Below, piece by piece: positions 42,015 through 51,138 of a stretch of DNA of 64,000 nucleotides. The notes under the pieces are model-generated. The model was given only the letters and a program-made list of their open reading frames with translations. It was not told where the DNA came from and did not search any database. The position numbers and the translations under genes were made by a program. The stretch is from Bradyrhizobium sp. ISRA430 (GTDB taxonomy: Bacteria > Pseudomonadota > Alphaproteobacteria > Rhizobiales > Xanthobacteraceae), in assembly GCF_029909975.1 (NCBI RefSeq), contig NZ_CP094516.1, forward strand, positions 4,216,001 to 4,280,000. The letters are read 5' to 3'. Position 1 is the stretch's first letter. The number at the start of each line of letters is the position of its first letter.

Positions 42015-43250
42015 CTATCCACTTCGTTCAACAGCCAACCCGAACAGCGGACGCAATCGTGTCCCGAAAATGCTACCGACAAATGCTGCGGCTAACCACA
42101 GCCAGCCGTGTAGGCTTCCGGAGGCGATGCCGCTGAAGTAAGCGCCGATATTGCAGCCGTACGCGAGGCGCGCGCCATAGCCGAGCAGTAGACCACCGAT
42201 AACAGCGGCCAGGAGTGAACGAGCCGGGATACGCCAAGTGGGCGCGAACTTGCCGGCGATGCCCGCCGCCGTGAGCGCGCCCAAGACAATCCCGAAGTCC
42301 ATCACCGACGTCACATCGCGGAATATGCTCTGATGCAGCGCCGCCGATCGGGCTGGGTTCTGCCAATAACCCCACGAGGCGACGTCGGCTCCCGCCAGCT
42401 CGAATATTTTGGAGCCCCATAGCGCAAATGCGGAAGTGACTCCCCAAGGCCTTCCAGCGAGATAGAGAGTCGCGAAGTTGCCCAACGCCAGCGCAACAGC
42501 ACCTGCGACGAGTGGCCATGGACCGTGTAGGGCGCGTCGCCAACCACGACGCTTTGGGACACCGCCGACCAGCAGCGTGCCGTGCCGGCGCTTTTCGATC
42601 ACCATGGTAGCGGTCCAGATCCCGCCAAAAGCCGCCAGGCTGATCGCGAGCGCCGGTCCCCAGCCAAGCGTCTCGATGAGCGAAATGGAGCCGATGTTTG
42701 GCTGCTCCGACCACCAGGGCAAGTGCATCGCGCCGACGGCGGAGCCAATGATAAAGAAGAAAAGCGTGACGAACATCCGCGTGTTGCCGCCGCCCGCCGA
42801 GTAAAGCGTTCCGGATGCGCAACCGCCGCCGAGCTGCATTCCTATACCGAATAGGAAAGCCCCGACGAGCACCGATACCCCGAGAGCACCATATTCGCCA
42901 TGGACACTCTGTCCGAAGAGCGATCCGTGCGCGAGCGCTGGAAAGAACAGCACGACTGCGACGGCGAGCATAAGCATCTGGGCGCGCAGTCCCGCGCCCC
43001 GTCCATCGGCGATGAAGACACGCCACGCCGAGGTAAATCCGAACAGCGCGTGATAGAGAACAAGTCCGAGGAACCCACCCAACACAAACAGTGCCCCCAG
43101 ACGCCAAGAGTACGCCTCTGCAAGAGCAATAGCGCCCGACGCCAGAGCCGCCAGCCCGACCATCACCACGATCCTGTTGGCAGAATTCGGCTCTAACGTT
43201 TGTGAGTGATGGGGTGCAAGCAGCCTTGCGTCGACAGAAAGGTCGGTCAT
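42015..43250 (-). CDS. YeeE/YedE (TsuA-type) sulfur-compound transporter
   Basis: About 411 residues starting MTDLSVDARLLAPHHSQTLE, with roughly nine membrane helices. The repeat-like conserved motifs QLGGGCASGTLYSAGGG and RLAYGCNIGAYFSGIASG, each with an essential-type Cys, define the YeeE/YedE family, whose characterised members import thiosulfate. The longer frame upstream of 43250 is not protein-like. Placed near a sulfatase, it probably feeds sulfur into cysteine synthesis. Confidence 0.9.
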   Translation of the reverse strand: MTDLSVDARLLAPHHSQTLEPNSANRIVVMVGLAALASGAIALAEAYSWRLGALFVLGGFLGLVLYHALFGFTSAWRVFIADGRGAGLRAQMLMLAVAVVLFFPALAHGSLFGQSVHGEYGALGVSVLVGAFLFGIGMQLGGGCASGTLYSAGGGNTRMFVTLFFFIIGSAVGAMHLPWWSEQPNIGSISLIETLGWGPALAISLAAFGGIWTATMVIEKRRHGTLLVGGVPKRRGWRRALHGPWPLVAGAVALALGNFATLYLAGRPWGVTSAFALWGSKIFELAGADVASWGYWQNPARSAALHQSIFRDVTSVMDFGIVLGALTAAGIAGKFAPTWRIPARSLLAAVIGGLLLGYGARLAYGCNIGAYFSGIASGSLHGWLWLAAAFVGSIFGTRLRPLFGLAVERSG

Positions 43251-43566
43251 CAGAATTCCGAGATGGGATGAAAGGGTTGCGACTGGAAATGTAGAAATCG
43301 TCCTGCTGGCCGCAATCGGGCACGACGAGAAAAGCACCTTCTTCCCTCGAAGTGGCTGCGCACGAAACGTGCGTTCTTTGCCGGCCGCCAAATGTAAAAT
43401 GGCGAGCGATGGATGGGCGTCTTGATAGGATAATACGAGACAAGCCCCTGAGATCAGTTCCGCTTCCTTCTGCTCGCGCAATGCCGGCTTTGCCGAGCTA
43501 AGCGATCAAACCATCAAGTCGGACCACTTCAAAATTGCCCTGCCTCAACAGGAAGGCCCCAGCCGG

Positions 43567-43680
43567 TCAGCCCCAGGGTGGCGCCTTGCTCTTTGTACTC
43601 GCGGAGGGGAACTGGGATACTTGCAGGCGCTGCCAAGCCTGCGGGTCGGCGGATGGATGGTTCTTCGGCGGTCGTTTCAT
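43567..43680 (-). CDS. Short hypothetical protein, 37 aa
   Basis: MKRPPKNHPSADPQAWQRLQ, then VSQFPSASTKSKAPPWG. The ATG overlaps the stop of the gene above (ATGA), implying coupling. No other evidence. Confidence 0.35.
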   Translation of the reverse strand: MKRPPKNHPSADPQAWQRLQVSQFPSASTKSKAPPWG

Positions 43681-43847
43681 GCCGCCGACGCTCGCTGTTG
43701 CCCCACGCGCTGGGCTTCTGTCCGAGCAAGGTCCTGCCACGCCAGAGCAACACGCAACCACTTCAAACGATCGACCGCGCTGGTCGCGGCTGCGGCTTGG
43801 CGCATCGCCTCCTCGGCTTCGGTTCGCGGGTCAACACCTTGGCGCAT
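43677..43847 (-). CDS. Small helical protein, 56 aa
   Basis: MRQGVDPRTEAEEAMRQAAA, ATSAVDRLKWLRVALAWQDL and ARTEAQRVG. Resembles the 56-aa protein at 26869-27039 in length and in the WxxxAxAWQ(D/E)xAR segment. Intact. Confidence 0.55.
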   Translation of the reverse strand: MRQGVDPRTEAEEAMRQAAAATSAVDRLKWLRVALAWQDLARTEAQRVGQQRASAA

Positions 43848-44056
43848 CCCCCATCCTGTAGCCAGTACAGCTTAATAGCCAAACAACGAAGCAGTCCGGG
43901 AAACTACGACTCGTCACCACCGACGCATAATTGACCAACACCATGTGGTCCGCCGCGCAAGCGGCCGGGTTTACCCAGCGTGATGCGCATCCGCAAAGAG
44001 CCTAGCTTGACGAAGCACTGGTTGCTCGGCTCCACCAAACTACAAGGTTTAGCGGC

Positions 44057-44481
44057 TTGTCTTGGACCTTGGCGCGACACATGTTTGAACTATGGGCACC
44101 AAGCGAGGGGATTTACTGCGCGTCCGTGCGCGCGTCAGCCGAGTGCGCGGCAGACGCGCGCAAACAGGTCGATCGGCTCGGCTGTGAAGCCTGGAACAAG
44201 CGTGTGCTGGCCTTCAAGAGACCAGCCCAGCCCTCGCCGACGCTCGGCGATGCACTCAATGCCGGTTACGGCCTCTGCTGCGACACCAATCAAACCGTCG
44301 CGCTCGACATCGTGCGCCGACCGAAAGCGACGCCAATCCATGAGCTGGAGCGCTATATGCGCTGAAAGGACTGCTCGCAGGTGCGCGGCTATCCGTACAA
44401 AGCGATCCCATCTCGTCGCCCTACGGCGAACCAAGAGTCCGGCGAGCGATCCGCCATCAACGTGGTGGCCGAGGGAGCGGT
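44057..44481 (+). pseudogene. Conserved Cys-containing protein, stop codon and frameshift
   Basis: From about 44210 the frame reads FKRPAQPSPTLGDALNAGYG, CDTNQTVALDIVRRPKATPI and HELERYMR, then TGA where a Cys (TGC) is expected before KDCSQVRGYPYK. A shift then leads to RSHLVALRRTKSPASDPPST. Intact rhizobial relatives as I recall them have two CxxC pairs here. The first 50 codons look foreign. Confidence 0.55.
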
Positions 44482-44544
44482 AGCCCATGCGGAACTATCG
44501 GACGTGCAACTCATTGAGCGGTTATTCATTTCGAGAACCGCCCT

Positions 44545-44895
44545 ATGAACCACATAGCTGTTATCTTGATCTTACTCATTGGCGGCTCTTCGCTCGCCTT
44601 GGCCCAGACTGCGGGTGGATCGAGTAGCGGCTCGGCGGCGAGCGGAACTTCAGCGACCGGATCCACAGGTTATGAGGACGGCACCCTATCGACCGGGCAC
44701 ACCATAAGCGGCACTGCGGGCTCCTCCAGTCCGAACGGAGGCAACGCGCTCGGCCACGCAGCGACCGGCGGCGACGTGGATGCTTCCTCGGTTACCCAGG
44801 CTCCAACCTCGCATGACAACGCGGTGGATACGCCCGCCGCTGAACGCGCCATGAAGAACTTGGGCAATACCGATATTGGCATTCTCAAGAAGTAA
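44545..44895 (+). CDS. Exported Gly/Ser/Thr-rich protein, 116 aa
   Basis: The signal peptide MNHIAVILILLIGGSSLALA (cleavage after AQ likely) precedes a low-complexity mature protein and a conserved-looking end, AAERAMKNLGNTDIGILKK. Probably periplasmic or cell-envelope. Similar in style to 21031-21465. Function unknown. Confidence 0.65.
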   Translation: MNHIAVILILLIGGSSLALAQTAGGSSSGSAASGTSATGSTGYEDGTLSTGHTISGTAGSSSPNGGNALGHAATGGDVDASSVTQAPTSHDNAVDTPAAERAMKNLGNTDIGILKK

Positions 44896-44959
44896 GACCA
44901 TTCTGCAAGTCGGGCTCGGTCTTGGCGTTTGCGGCTATTCTCGGTAGTCTCCGCGCCTA

Positions 44960-45622
44960 ATGTGCAACCTCTATTCAGTTACGACGAACCAGGAGGCGAT
45001 CCGCGCCCTCTTTCGCGTCATCAATCGCTATATCGGCAACCTGCCGCCGATGCCGGGAGTCTTCCCGGACTATCCCGCACCGGTGATCCGAAATGCCGGC
45101 GACGAGCGCGAGATGGTGCCGATGCGTTGGGGTATGCCACCGCCGCCAAAGACCAGCGGCCCGCCGGTTACCAACACCCGAAACACTTCCTCGCCTCATT
45201 GGCGGGGATGGCTGAAGCCGGAGAACCGTTGCCTGGTGCCCTTCAACAGCTTCGCCGAGTTCGCGCCCGAGCCGAACCCCGAGACGAAGAGGAAGGACGT
45301 GGTCTGGTTCGCGCTGAACAACCATCGGCCGCTCTGCGCCTTTGCCGGCATCTGGACCGAGTTCGAAGGCGACCGCGGCACCAAGTCCAAGCCGATCCCA
45401 GGGCCGCATCTGGTTTACGGCTTTCTGACGACGTCGCCGAACGCGGTAGTCGAACCTATCCATCCGAAAGCCATGCCGGTGATCCTGATGACCGACGAAG
45501 AGCGTGACGTCTGGATGCGTGCGCCATGGGACGAAGCGAAAGCCCTGCAGCGCCCGCTGCCGGACGATGCACTCAAGATCGTCGCACGAGGCGCCGACAA
45601 GGAAGATAAAGCTGCTGCCTGA
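44960..45622 (+). CDS. SRAP domain protein (HMCES/YedK family), intact
   Basis: 220 residues beginning [20 protein letters not shown]. The Cys at position 2 becomes the catalytic nucleophile after Met removal and crosslinks to abasic sites in single-stranded [23 protein letters not shown] (with the NxxxE-like region), LCAFAGIW and [20 protein letters not shown] hold the other conserved active-site residues. It shields abasic DNA from breakage. Intact; a 3' scrap of a second copy is at 26315. Confidence 0.9.
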   Translation: MCNLYSVTTNQEAIRALFRVINRYIGNLPPMPGVFPDYPAPVIRNAGDEREMVPMRWGMPPPPKTSGPPVTNTRNTSSPHWRGWLKPENRCLVPFNSFAEFAPEPNPETKRKDVVWFALNNHRPLCAFAGIWTEFEGDRGTKSKPIPGPHLVYGFLTTSPNAVVEPIHPKAMPVILMTDEERDVWMRAPWDEAKALQRPLPDDALKIVARGADKEDKAAA

Positions 45623-45628
45623 CGAGAT

Positions 45629-45660
45629 CGGCAGCGTCCTATTTCGACTGAGACAGCCGA
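45629..45660 (+). repeat. Partial small RNA element, copy 4
   Basis: GGCAGCGTCCTATTTCGA matches the right arm of the terminal stem and the following bases of copies 1-3. The promoter and left arm are missing, having been replaced by the SRAP gene. The downstream sequence up to the MALHF gene matches that after copy 2. Confidence 0.55.
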
Positions 45661-45776
45661 AAACGTCAATCGACGTGCCGTGCCCAGCGATTAATTGGCC
45701 GTCCGGAATTGACGCAGGTAATGCGTCCGGCCTGCACGCGTGGCACTTTCTGACGAGCAAGAGTGTGGAGGGTGAT

Positions 45777-46031
45777 ATGGCCCTGCACTTTACTCGCTTG
45801 GATACTCCGCGGGAGCTTGAAATCTGGATGGCGAGCAGCAGCGGGTTTTCGTTTGTGATTAGAAATGAAAGTCGCACTGGTCCCGGGCTCCACGGGCAGC
45901 CTGGCTTCATTGCCTCATGGCGGCCCATCCACCTGAACAAGCCGGCGATCAAAATTGCTGGATCTCCGTTCGATACCTTCGTCGAAGCTGAGAATGCGTG
46001 TGAGGCTTTCCTGAGACATCTGACTCAGTAA
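45777..46031 (+). CDS. MALHF-family hypothetical protein, 84 aa (copy 2)
   Basis: MALHFTRLDTPRELEIWMAS, FSFVIRNESRTGPGLHGQPG and AENACEAFLRHLTQ. Same ribosome site (GGAGGG) and upstream region as the copy at 24738. The few differences are mostly synonymous or conservative. Unknown function. Confidence 0.7.
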   Translation: MALHFTRLDTPRELEIWMASSSGFSFVIRNESRTGPGLHGQPGFIASWRPIHLNKPAIKIAGSPFDTFVEAENACEAFLRHLTQ

Positions 46032-46391
46032 AAGGATGGCCGCGCTACCCCGCTGAGTGCGGCTCATGTTTCAGTGCACTAAGTCACGCGAGGCGATCTA
46101 CGGCGCGTGCGAACGCTCAGGCGCCCGCGAGGCTACCGTCGGCCATGAAGTGTTGCTATACGGCCAGCGATGCCGCCCCCTGTTGGGACCCCCACACGGC
46201 CCAATCCAAATTGTTCTGGCGTCCCGTGGCAATGTCACTGGCTGCACCAATCAATCCGGCAGCGGTATAGAAGATCAGATAGATGTTCGTCGTGGCTTTT
46301 GCGCACCCACAAGACGCAGTGGTTCAGTGCGGCTCGGAGCTACCACAGATCGACAATTTGCGAGATGATCGTATTGCCGCTTTGATAGAGG
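46032..46391. other. Gap with no supported gene
   Basis: Frames in this interval have no coding character. No repeat or hairpin was noticed. Confidence 0.35.
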
Positions 46392-46677
46392 ATGCCTCGC
46401 TCTGTCCGACGTCATACGGCCGCCAACGCCAACGGCCGCCCGGTCAAGATCACCTTCGGCCAGATGCGCAGCATGGGCGTGCGCGGCATCCTCGTCTATT
46501 GCGCCGACTATCGATGCGGCCATAGCGTTGCCTTGAGCGCCAATCGATGGTCCGACGACGTGCGACTATCGGACCTTGAGTCGCGGTTCATCTGTCAGGC
46601 TTGCGGTAGACGAGGGCCGAAGTCCGGCCGGACTTCGATTGGAACACGCCGACAGTGCCAGCTATGGGTTACCGATG
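46392..46677 (+). pseudogene. CxxC zinc-ribbon-like protein, frameshifted copy
   Basis: MPRSVRRHTAANANGRPVKI, VYCADYRCGHSVALSANRWS and LESRFICQACGRRG parallel the intact copy at 2760. Two bases are lost after RRG; the right ending (EVRPDFDWNTPTVPAMGYR) is in the other frame. Its stop overlaps the ATG of the following MKLT remnant. Confidence 0.65.
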
Positions 46678-46925
46678 AAACTCACGACCGAACATCCCTT
46701 CGCTAACCCGGAAGCCGCGGCCCGCAAGTTGATCGAGCTGACTGCCGGTATCGAGCCGGCTCAAGACGCATCGACATCGAGAAAATCAATGCTCCTTGTC
46801 TCTACACGCTCAAGGCAAGTGGTGAGGAGTTCGGCGCCGGCATCAAGCATGCCGTCGAACGCGGCTGGCTCGAGCTGCATTAAAGCGGAACATACGTGCG
46901 ACTGATCAAAGCCGAGAGAAACGGC
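46675..46925 (+). pseudogene. MKLT-family gene, broken copy 3
   Basis: MKLTTEHPFANPEAAARKLI, ELTAGIEPAQD is followed by a shift to IEKINAPCLYTLKASGEEFG, AGIKHAVERGWLELH and then TAA where Glu is expected before SGTYVRLIKAE. Two lesions relative to the copies at 3267 and 23044. Confidence 0.65.
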
Positions 46926-47062
46926 CTCAGCATAACCCTATTGCCGGGGGTCATTGGAGGTCGCTTGGCGGTAATGGGCGCGCCAAGCGGGCCAATGTCC
47001 AGATCAAGGCACTACGACGGTCATGTTTACTTTTGCACAGACCAGCGTTTTCTCCCTGCCGT

Positions 47063-47305
47063 TTAAGGCCCCGGAGCTTCGAGCATATCGAAGAACCGAG
47101 AATGCAATGTGATAGGGTACTTAGAGCCGTCGAGTAAGACCCTGAACTGGCTGGCAGTCGCACCGCGCCCGACAATAATGCCTCGCTTACCGGATAGCCT
47201 GGGGCCGGCGGCGTCTACGACCACTATCCGACTTCCATTTATGAGTTCAGTCTTGGCGATCAACAGATCGGGCAACTTGGGCAAAACGCGACTGGTGCGG
47301 GTCAT
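47063..47305 (-). CDS. KOW-like small protein, 80 aa
   Basis: SRIVVVDAAGPRLSGKRGII, VGRGATASQFRVLLDGSKYP and ITLHSRFFDML read as a small beta barrel in which a G-x-G turn follows LSGKRG, as in KOW motifs of ribosome or transcription-linked proteins. Intact; function inferred only from fold resemblance. Confidence 0.6.
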   Translation of the reverse strand: MTRTSRVLPKLPDLLIAKTELINGSRIVVVDAAGPRLSGKRGIIVGRGATASQFRVLLDGSKYPITLHSRFFDMLEAPGP

Positions 47306-47920
47306 GACGGAAATTAGTTATCGGAAACAATGCTAAGACTTTGAACGCAGCGTTCTGTTCGGTTGAGCACACTTGTATTGATGCTGCTGCGCGGAGCAAT
47401 TGATGATTTGGGGCTTCCAATGAAAAGGCCCCAGCCGGGGGAAGCTGGGGCCTCTTGTGACAGTCCGGCAAGGCACCCATTAAGCACTTGCAAGACCGAA
47501 CGCCAACTCACCCGAAAGACCGTTCCTAAAGCGAAAGGTCACCGGTCTCAAGCGGGGAACCTCATTGCAACCACGTCTTAGAGGAGACCCAAGACTTGCG
47601 CTTGAACGCTGGGATCGAATGAACGTTCCTATTGTGGAGTTAGTCCCCAGCTCCTGGGCAACTGGAAGAAGCTGGGGCTGTGATATGTGTCGGCCTTTTG
47701 TGGAAGGTCGTCGGGAAAACCTGGCATCGCCACGTTTGTTCCTCCGGAATTCGGATCGCCAGCGCTGCGTTATGGGCGCGCCCCGCTTGGGGAGCTCATC
47801 TCGCGACAGACTAGTTATGGCTGATAACAATGCTAGTATTGACCTAAACGTGCAACTTGGCTCCCCGCCCATTTAGTCAATTAGGCTCCCCGCCCCTTTA
47901 GTAATGAGTTCGGGGGTCCA
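47306..47920. other. Gap of 600 bases with hairpins
   Basis: No convincing gene. Besides the hairpin at 47427-47456, a second imperfect one (CCCCAGCTCC...GAAGCTGGGGC) lies near 47647-47681. Such paired GCTGGGG hairpins may flank a lost gene or be repeat elements. Two near-identical TAGGCTCCCCGCCC/TTGGCTCCCCGCCC stretches occur near 47860-47897. Confidence 0.4.
47427..47456 (+). terminator. Hairpin GGCCCCAGC/GCTGGGGCC
   Basis: A perfect 9-bp stem with an 8-base loop preceded by AAAA and followed by TCTTG. It could end transcription on either strand, possibly of a gene now lost. Confidence 0.55.
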
Positions 47921-48097
47921 ATGTCTGCTTTCCAAGCCAAGCTGGAGCGTTTTGAAAGCCTCGCAGCCGAATGCGAATTGATCGCCAATCGATCAGGTGG
48001 AAGTGAGCGGGAGCTATACCAGCGGCTGGCCAAGCGCTACCGGGATCTGGCGTTGGACATGCGGGCGTTAATCGCAACATTCGACGTGGCCGCGTAG
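47921..48097 (+). CDS. Small helical protein, 58 aa
   Basis: MSAFQAKLERFESLAAECEL, IANRSGGSERELYQRLAKRY and RDLALDMRALIATFDVAA. Helical and soluble, of the short rhizobial class also seen at 33322. No ribosome site stands out. Function unknown. Confidence 0.6.
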   Translation: MSAFQAKLERFESLAAECELIANRSGGSERELYQRLAKRYRDLALDMRALIATFDVAA

Positions 48098-48151
48098 GCT
48101 CTTTGCAATGGGCTACGCCGCTGTCGGCTCAAGCGCCGCTCCCTGCCTCTC

Positions 48152-48382
48152 TACATGCGTAAAACCAACCTGGAGCTGCTACTCGCACGCCGGCCGGACG
48201 GGATCACCGTGGCGCCATTTGAACGCGGCGAGATTGGTCCCGATCTATTCCGGGCCGCCTGCCGGATGGGCCTTGAGGGTCTGCTTTCCAAACATCGCGA
48301 TCGGCCGTACCGTGGTGGTCGGCAGGAGCACTGGATCAAGGTGAAGGACCGGAGCCATCCCGCGATGGCGCGTGAGCTGTGA
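48152..48382 (+). pseudogene. ATP-dependent DNA ligase fragment (copy 3)
   Basis: LPLYMRKTNLELLLARRPDG, VAPFERGEIGPDLFRAACRM, GLEGLLSKHRDRPYRGGRQE and HWIKVKDRSHPAMAREL form an unbroken 75-residue stretch that aligns with the fragment at 5596. The catalytic N-terminal part and OB domain are missing, so the protein could not seal DNA. Confidence 0.75.
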
Positions 48383-48447
48383 CTTCTAAGGCAAAGCCAA
48401 AGGTGGCAGATAGGCATTTGCCAGATTTTTGCGAGCCCGAAACTCCG

Positions 48448-48651
48448 ATCAAAGCTTGCGCTTCATCTTGACCTCGACACCCTTTGGCATCTCCGGCCCG
48501 TCATCCGGATTGCCCAGCTCCGATTGCAGACCGGGCACGGCTCACCAGGTGCGCCGCAGGGACAGGAGCGGGTTTGGCTCCCCCGGAAGAGCCGGTCCGG
48601 GTGTGCCTCGCAAACCCACCGACTGTTATCGCATCGGGCGCAGAATTTCAT
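48448..48651 (-). pseudogene. Cys-rich zinc-binding protein, late frameshift
   Basis: MKFCARCDNSRWVCEAHPDR, then CPCGAPGEPCPVC gives three Cys pairs. After CNRSW the frame is lost; the other frame gives NPDDGPEMPKGVEVKMKRKL, a natural-looking end. The Cys part could still be made as a 62-residue protein with an altered tail. Confidence 0.5.
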
Positions 48652-48654
48652 CAC

Positions 48655-48842
48655 TTAGACCATTACGGGTAGCGGCAAGACGAGCTGCACCGCGAAGGGC
48701 CGCGTCGCATTGGCTTCGATGAACGCTTGCAGTGCCGGTGAAATGTCCAGCCGCTGCTCGCCGACGCGCTGCCCAAGCTCGTCTGCGATGTCGGAGGTCG
48801 TATCGCGCGACCAACCCTCGATCGGATTACGGATCGCGACGA
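48655..48842 (-). pseudogene. Fragment of conserved small protein, no start
   Basis: VVAIRNPIEGWSRDTTSDIA, DELGQRVGEQRLDISPALQA and FIEANATRPFAVQLVLPLPV form a clean stretch with no start codon, joined out of frame to the gene at 48827. The scrap at 22373 seems to be the N-terminus of the same family. Confidence 0.45.
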
Positions 48843-48994
48843 CTGCGGACGAATGCGTTCTCGTTCTGGTGAGCGGCGGTCCTGGCGAATTCAGAAATCC
48901 CCTCCATAGACTGTCGTTTATGCTTCGGAAGCTTCGCCCATTGACGAATGATCTTCCGGCGGGCTTCGCGTTGCTTTTCTCTTACGTCAGGCAT
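48827..48994 (-). CDS. Small basic helical protein, 55 aa
   Basis: MPDVREKQREARRKIIRQWA, KLPKHKRQSMEGISEFARTA and AHQNENAFVRSRRDP. Strongly basic and helical; possibly nucleic-acid binding. The end runs into a fragment in another frame, so the C-terminus may not be original. Confidence 0.5.
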   Translation of the reverse strand: MPDVREKQREARRKIIRQWAKLPKHKRQSMEGISEFARTAAHQNENAFVRSRRDP

Positions 48995-49240
48995 CGGGAC
49001 GCTCCTTGAACAGGATTTATTCCGGTCGATCTAGTATTGTTTGGGGTCACTAGAACTTCAACGTCCAATCAAGAACTCTTACCCCCCTCTGATCGTGCAG
49101 CGCTATGCACGCGAGCGAGCCTCATATTGGCTTTGCAGGCCCGCCGCCCTAGAATTGCGGCGATCGCAGGACGGGCGAAATGCAGTATGTTTGCGACGCG
49201 CCGAACCTTTTGACCCGGAATGGACATTAGGTCGCAGCCG

Positions 49241-49507
49241 CTACTTGGGAGGCTCGACGGTGGTCTTTGTCGATCCTTCCGGCGCCGGCTGCATCCGTGG
49301 GGGGCTTTGCCCTTGGGGACTTTCGGGAGGCGCACCACCTGAACCGGTGTCGATAGGCCCTGTCCAACCCTGCGGCTGCAACTGACCTTTGTCTTCGGGC
49401 GCCGAACGCCCGCTCGGCGCGCCAAGGTCGTCCGCCGGCTTGGCAGGTTGTGCAATCGCCAGTCCACTGGACAGCACAAGACATATCGATGCTCTTCGGA
49501 CGCGCAC
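49241..49507 (-). CDS. Exported Pro/Gly-rich protein, 88 aa
   Basis: A GTG at 49507, five bases after GGAGG, opens VRVRRASICLVLSSGLAIAQ, a signal peptide, followed by a Pro-, Gly- and Gln-rich mature part ending STKTTVEPPK. Likely periplasmic; unknown function. Confidence 0.55.
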   Translation of the reverse strand: MRVRRASICLVLSSGLAIAQPAKPADDLGAPSGRSAPEDKGQLQPQGWTGPIDTGSGGAPPESPQGQSPPRMQPAPEGSTKTTVEPPK

Positions 49508-49620
49508 TGACACCTCCGTTGACCCTTGAACGAAGAACTTCCCGCCGATCCTGCCGTTCCTGTTCAACGGAACCGAATTGCGGATTCCTTCGTTCAAGAA
49601 CGACTTACAGGAGGAATTAA

Positions 49621-49908
49621 ATGGCAAGAGCATCATGGAAGCGACCCGGCTCGCCGATCGGCAAGAAGGGCCCGCGCAGGGCAAATCCCTCATACAAGCA
49701 TCGTACGCGTGACCCATGGTCGAGCGCAGATGTGAAAATGCTCAAGCAGCTCGCGAAAGGCAACACGCCGACCGGAGTCATGAGCGTCAAACTTCAACGT
49801 CCCGTCGCGGCTATCCGCAGCAAGGCGCAGCGCGAAGGGATTTCCCTGAAGCCCATCAACCGTGCACCCTACAATCGGCGCGCAACGAAGAGGCGTTCGC
49901 GTCGCTAA
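49621..49908 (+). CDS. Basic SANT/Myb-like DNA-binding protein, 95 aa
   Basis: MARASWKRPGSPIGKKGPRR opens a Lys/Arg-rich protein. DPWSSADVKMLKQLAKGNTP, TGVMSVKLQRPVAAIRSKAQ and REGISL have the W...L...L and R-x-x-x-A-I-x-x-K-A layout of single SANT-type repeats seen in small rhizobial proteins. Excellent ribosome site (AGGAGG). Probably DNA-binding; target unknown. Compare the broken gene at 19200. Confidence 0.7.
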   Translation: MARASWKRPGSPIGKKGPRRANPSYKHRTRDPWSSADVKMLKQLAKGNTPTGVMSVKLQRPVAAIRSKAQREGISLKPINRAPYNRRATKRRSRR

Positions 49909-49979
49909 GACGCTCATTGGGTCTTGGGTCCAAACTACTTGCGGATGGCTTTCACAAACCCAGCAGATGCGCAGATTAT

Positions 49980-50141
49980 CTAGAGGTTATCGGGGGTGCG
50001 CACCGGCGAAGATTTGTTTTGATTCCGCAACTCTTGTTGGGCCAATTCCCAAAATTCCTTGTCGCGGCCTTCAGGCCGCCCGGCCTTTTCCCAGAGCTGA
50101 TGGGCGTAGGTTCGTATCTCATCCTCGTTCGGTTCAGCCAT
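49980..50141 (-). CDS. DUF2934 family protein, 53 aa
   Basis: MAEPNEDEIRTYAHQLWEKA, GRPEGRDKEFWELAQQELRN matches the DUF2934 signature (IRxxAYxLWExxGRPEGxxxxFWxxAxxEL). Common in alphaproteobacteria, function unknown. I start at 50141 because the longer frame adds an atypical Cys/His N-terminus. Confidence 0.85.
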   Translation of the reverse strand: MAEPNEDEIRTYAHQLWEKAGRPEGRDKEFWELAQQELRNQNKSSPVRTPDNL

Positions 50142-50402
50142 ATGCTCTTGCCTTCTGGCCTCCCTGTTGGTGCAGGCCAAATGCCGGATGCACTTCATTG
50201 GTTCCAGTGGCTGCGGTCGGCTCTCAGATGGGATTGATGACTGGTACTACGTTTCGTACGCGAAGTAGGACGGAAAGACTCGAGATACATCGGTTGGGCG
50301 TTTCGCCGACGCCAAACCACAGCCCCCCATGGCGGACCCTTGCGACCCGCTCACGTTATCAACAGTGCACGTAGCGCTGCAGCAAACCTCGGCCATGTAG
50401 AG

Positions 50403-51013
50403 TCATGTCATAGGTCGTGTCGCTTCCTCTACAGCCTGGGTCGTGGTCGCCATTCCGCCGGCGTAGGCCGCTCCAGCGCCCAGAAGAAGAGCGCAGAAGC
50501 TTGCAAACATCGCATATGCGAAGTGCTTCCGGGCTGCATCAATCTGAGCGGGCGTTGCAGCTCTCGTCGTCGCCGACGATTTCCCACTCCGTGGTATTCG
50601 ACCAATACGCGACGCGCGTGCTGGCGGAATATGACGGGCCGACGAGGTTGCTGGCGATGCTGGTCGCCGAAGCCGGCAACATCGCCGCCGCACCGACCAC
50701 CACGACGGTTGCGACCGCCCAGGCGGCCATCGCATGCCCGGCCCGACCGAGTCCTGTCTGATCCGGCGAATTGGCTGCCGCTACGGCGCCACCCAGAAAT
50801 GCGGCGATGATCCCTGAGACCGCCCACCACACGAATGCGGCCCAGCCTGCACCGGCGGGGGCCGATGAAGCAGTGGGCATGTCGATCGCGAGCAAACCGA
50901 TGCCGAACCCAGCATGGTCAGCAGGATCTGGACAACCAACGAAGTGAACATGCCGGCTAAAACGGCTGACCATGTCAGCCAAAAAACACATTGGGAACGG
51001 TGCGTGTAGCCAT
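50403..51013 (-). pseudogene. Multi-helix membrane protein, frameshifted
   Basis: The ATG at 51013 starts MATRTVPNVFF, which shifts almost at once. Clean segments then read GFGIGLLAIDMPTASSAPAG, AAFVWWAVSGIIAAFLGGAV, AGHAMAAWAVATVVVVGAAA and, after another shift, RKHFAYAMFASFCALLLGAG with a GGMATTTQA end. It is a four-helix membrane protein of rhizobial type with at least three lesions. Confidence 0.65.
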
Positions 51014-51138
51014 GGCGAACTCCTCCAGTAGCTTGTGTTCCGGTTCCAACGCGCGGTTAAATTCGTCCGTTCCTGTTGCGGGAAGTCCGGGTAGGCATAG
51101 GGACTTGGTTTTGCGAGAAACAACAACAGGAGGAACGG

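Noticed and set aside
42073..43443. 456-codon minus-strand frame overlapping the YeeE gene
   Set aside because: Different frame of the same strand, with very high Arg/Cys/Ser content and no membrane pattern; the YeeE frame has all family motifs.
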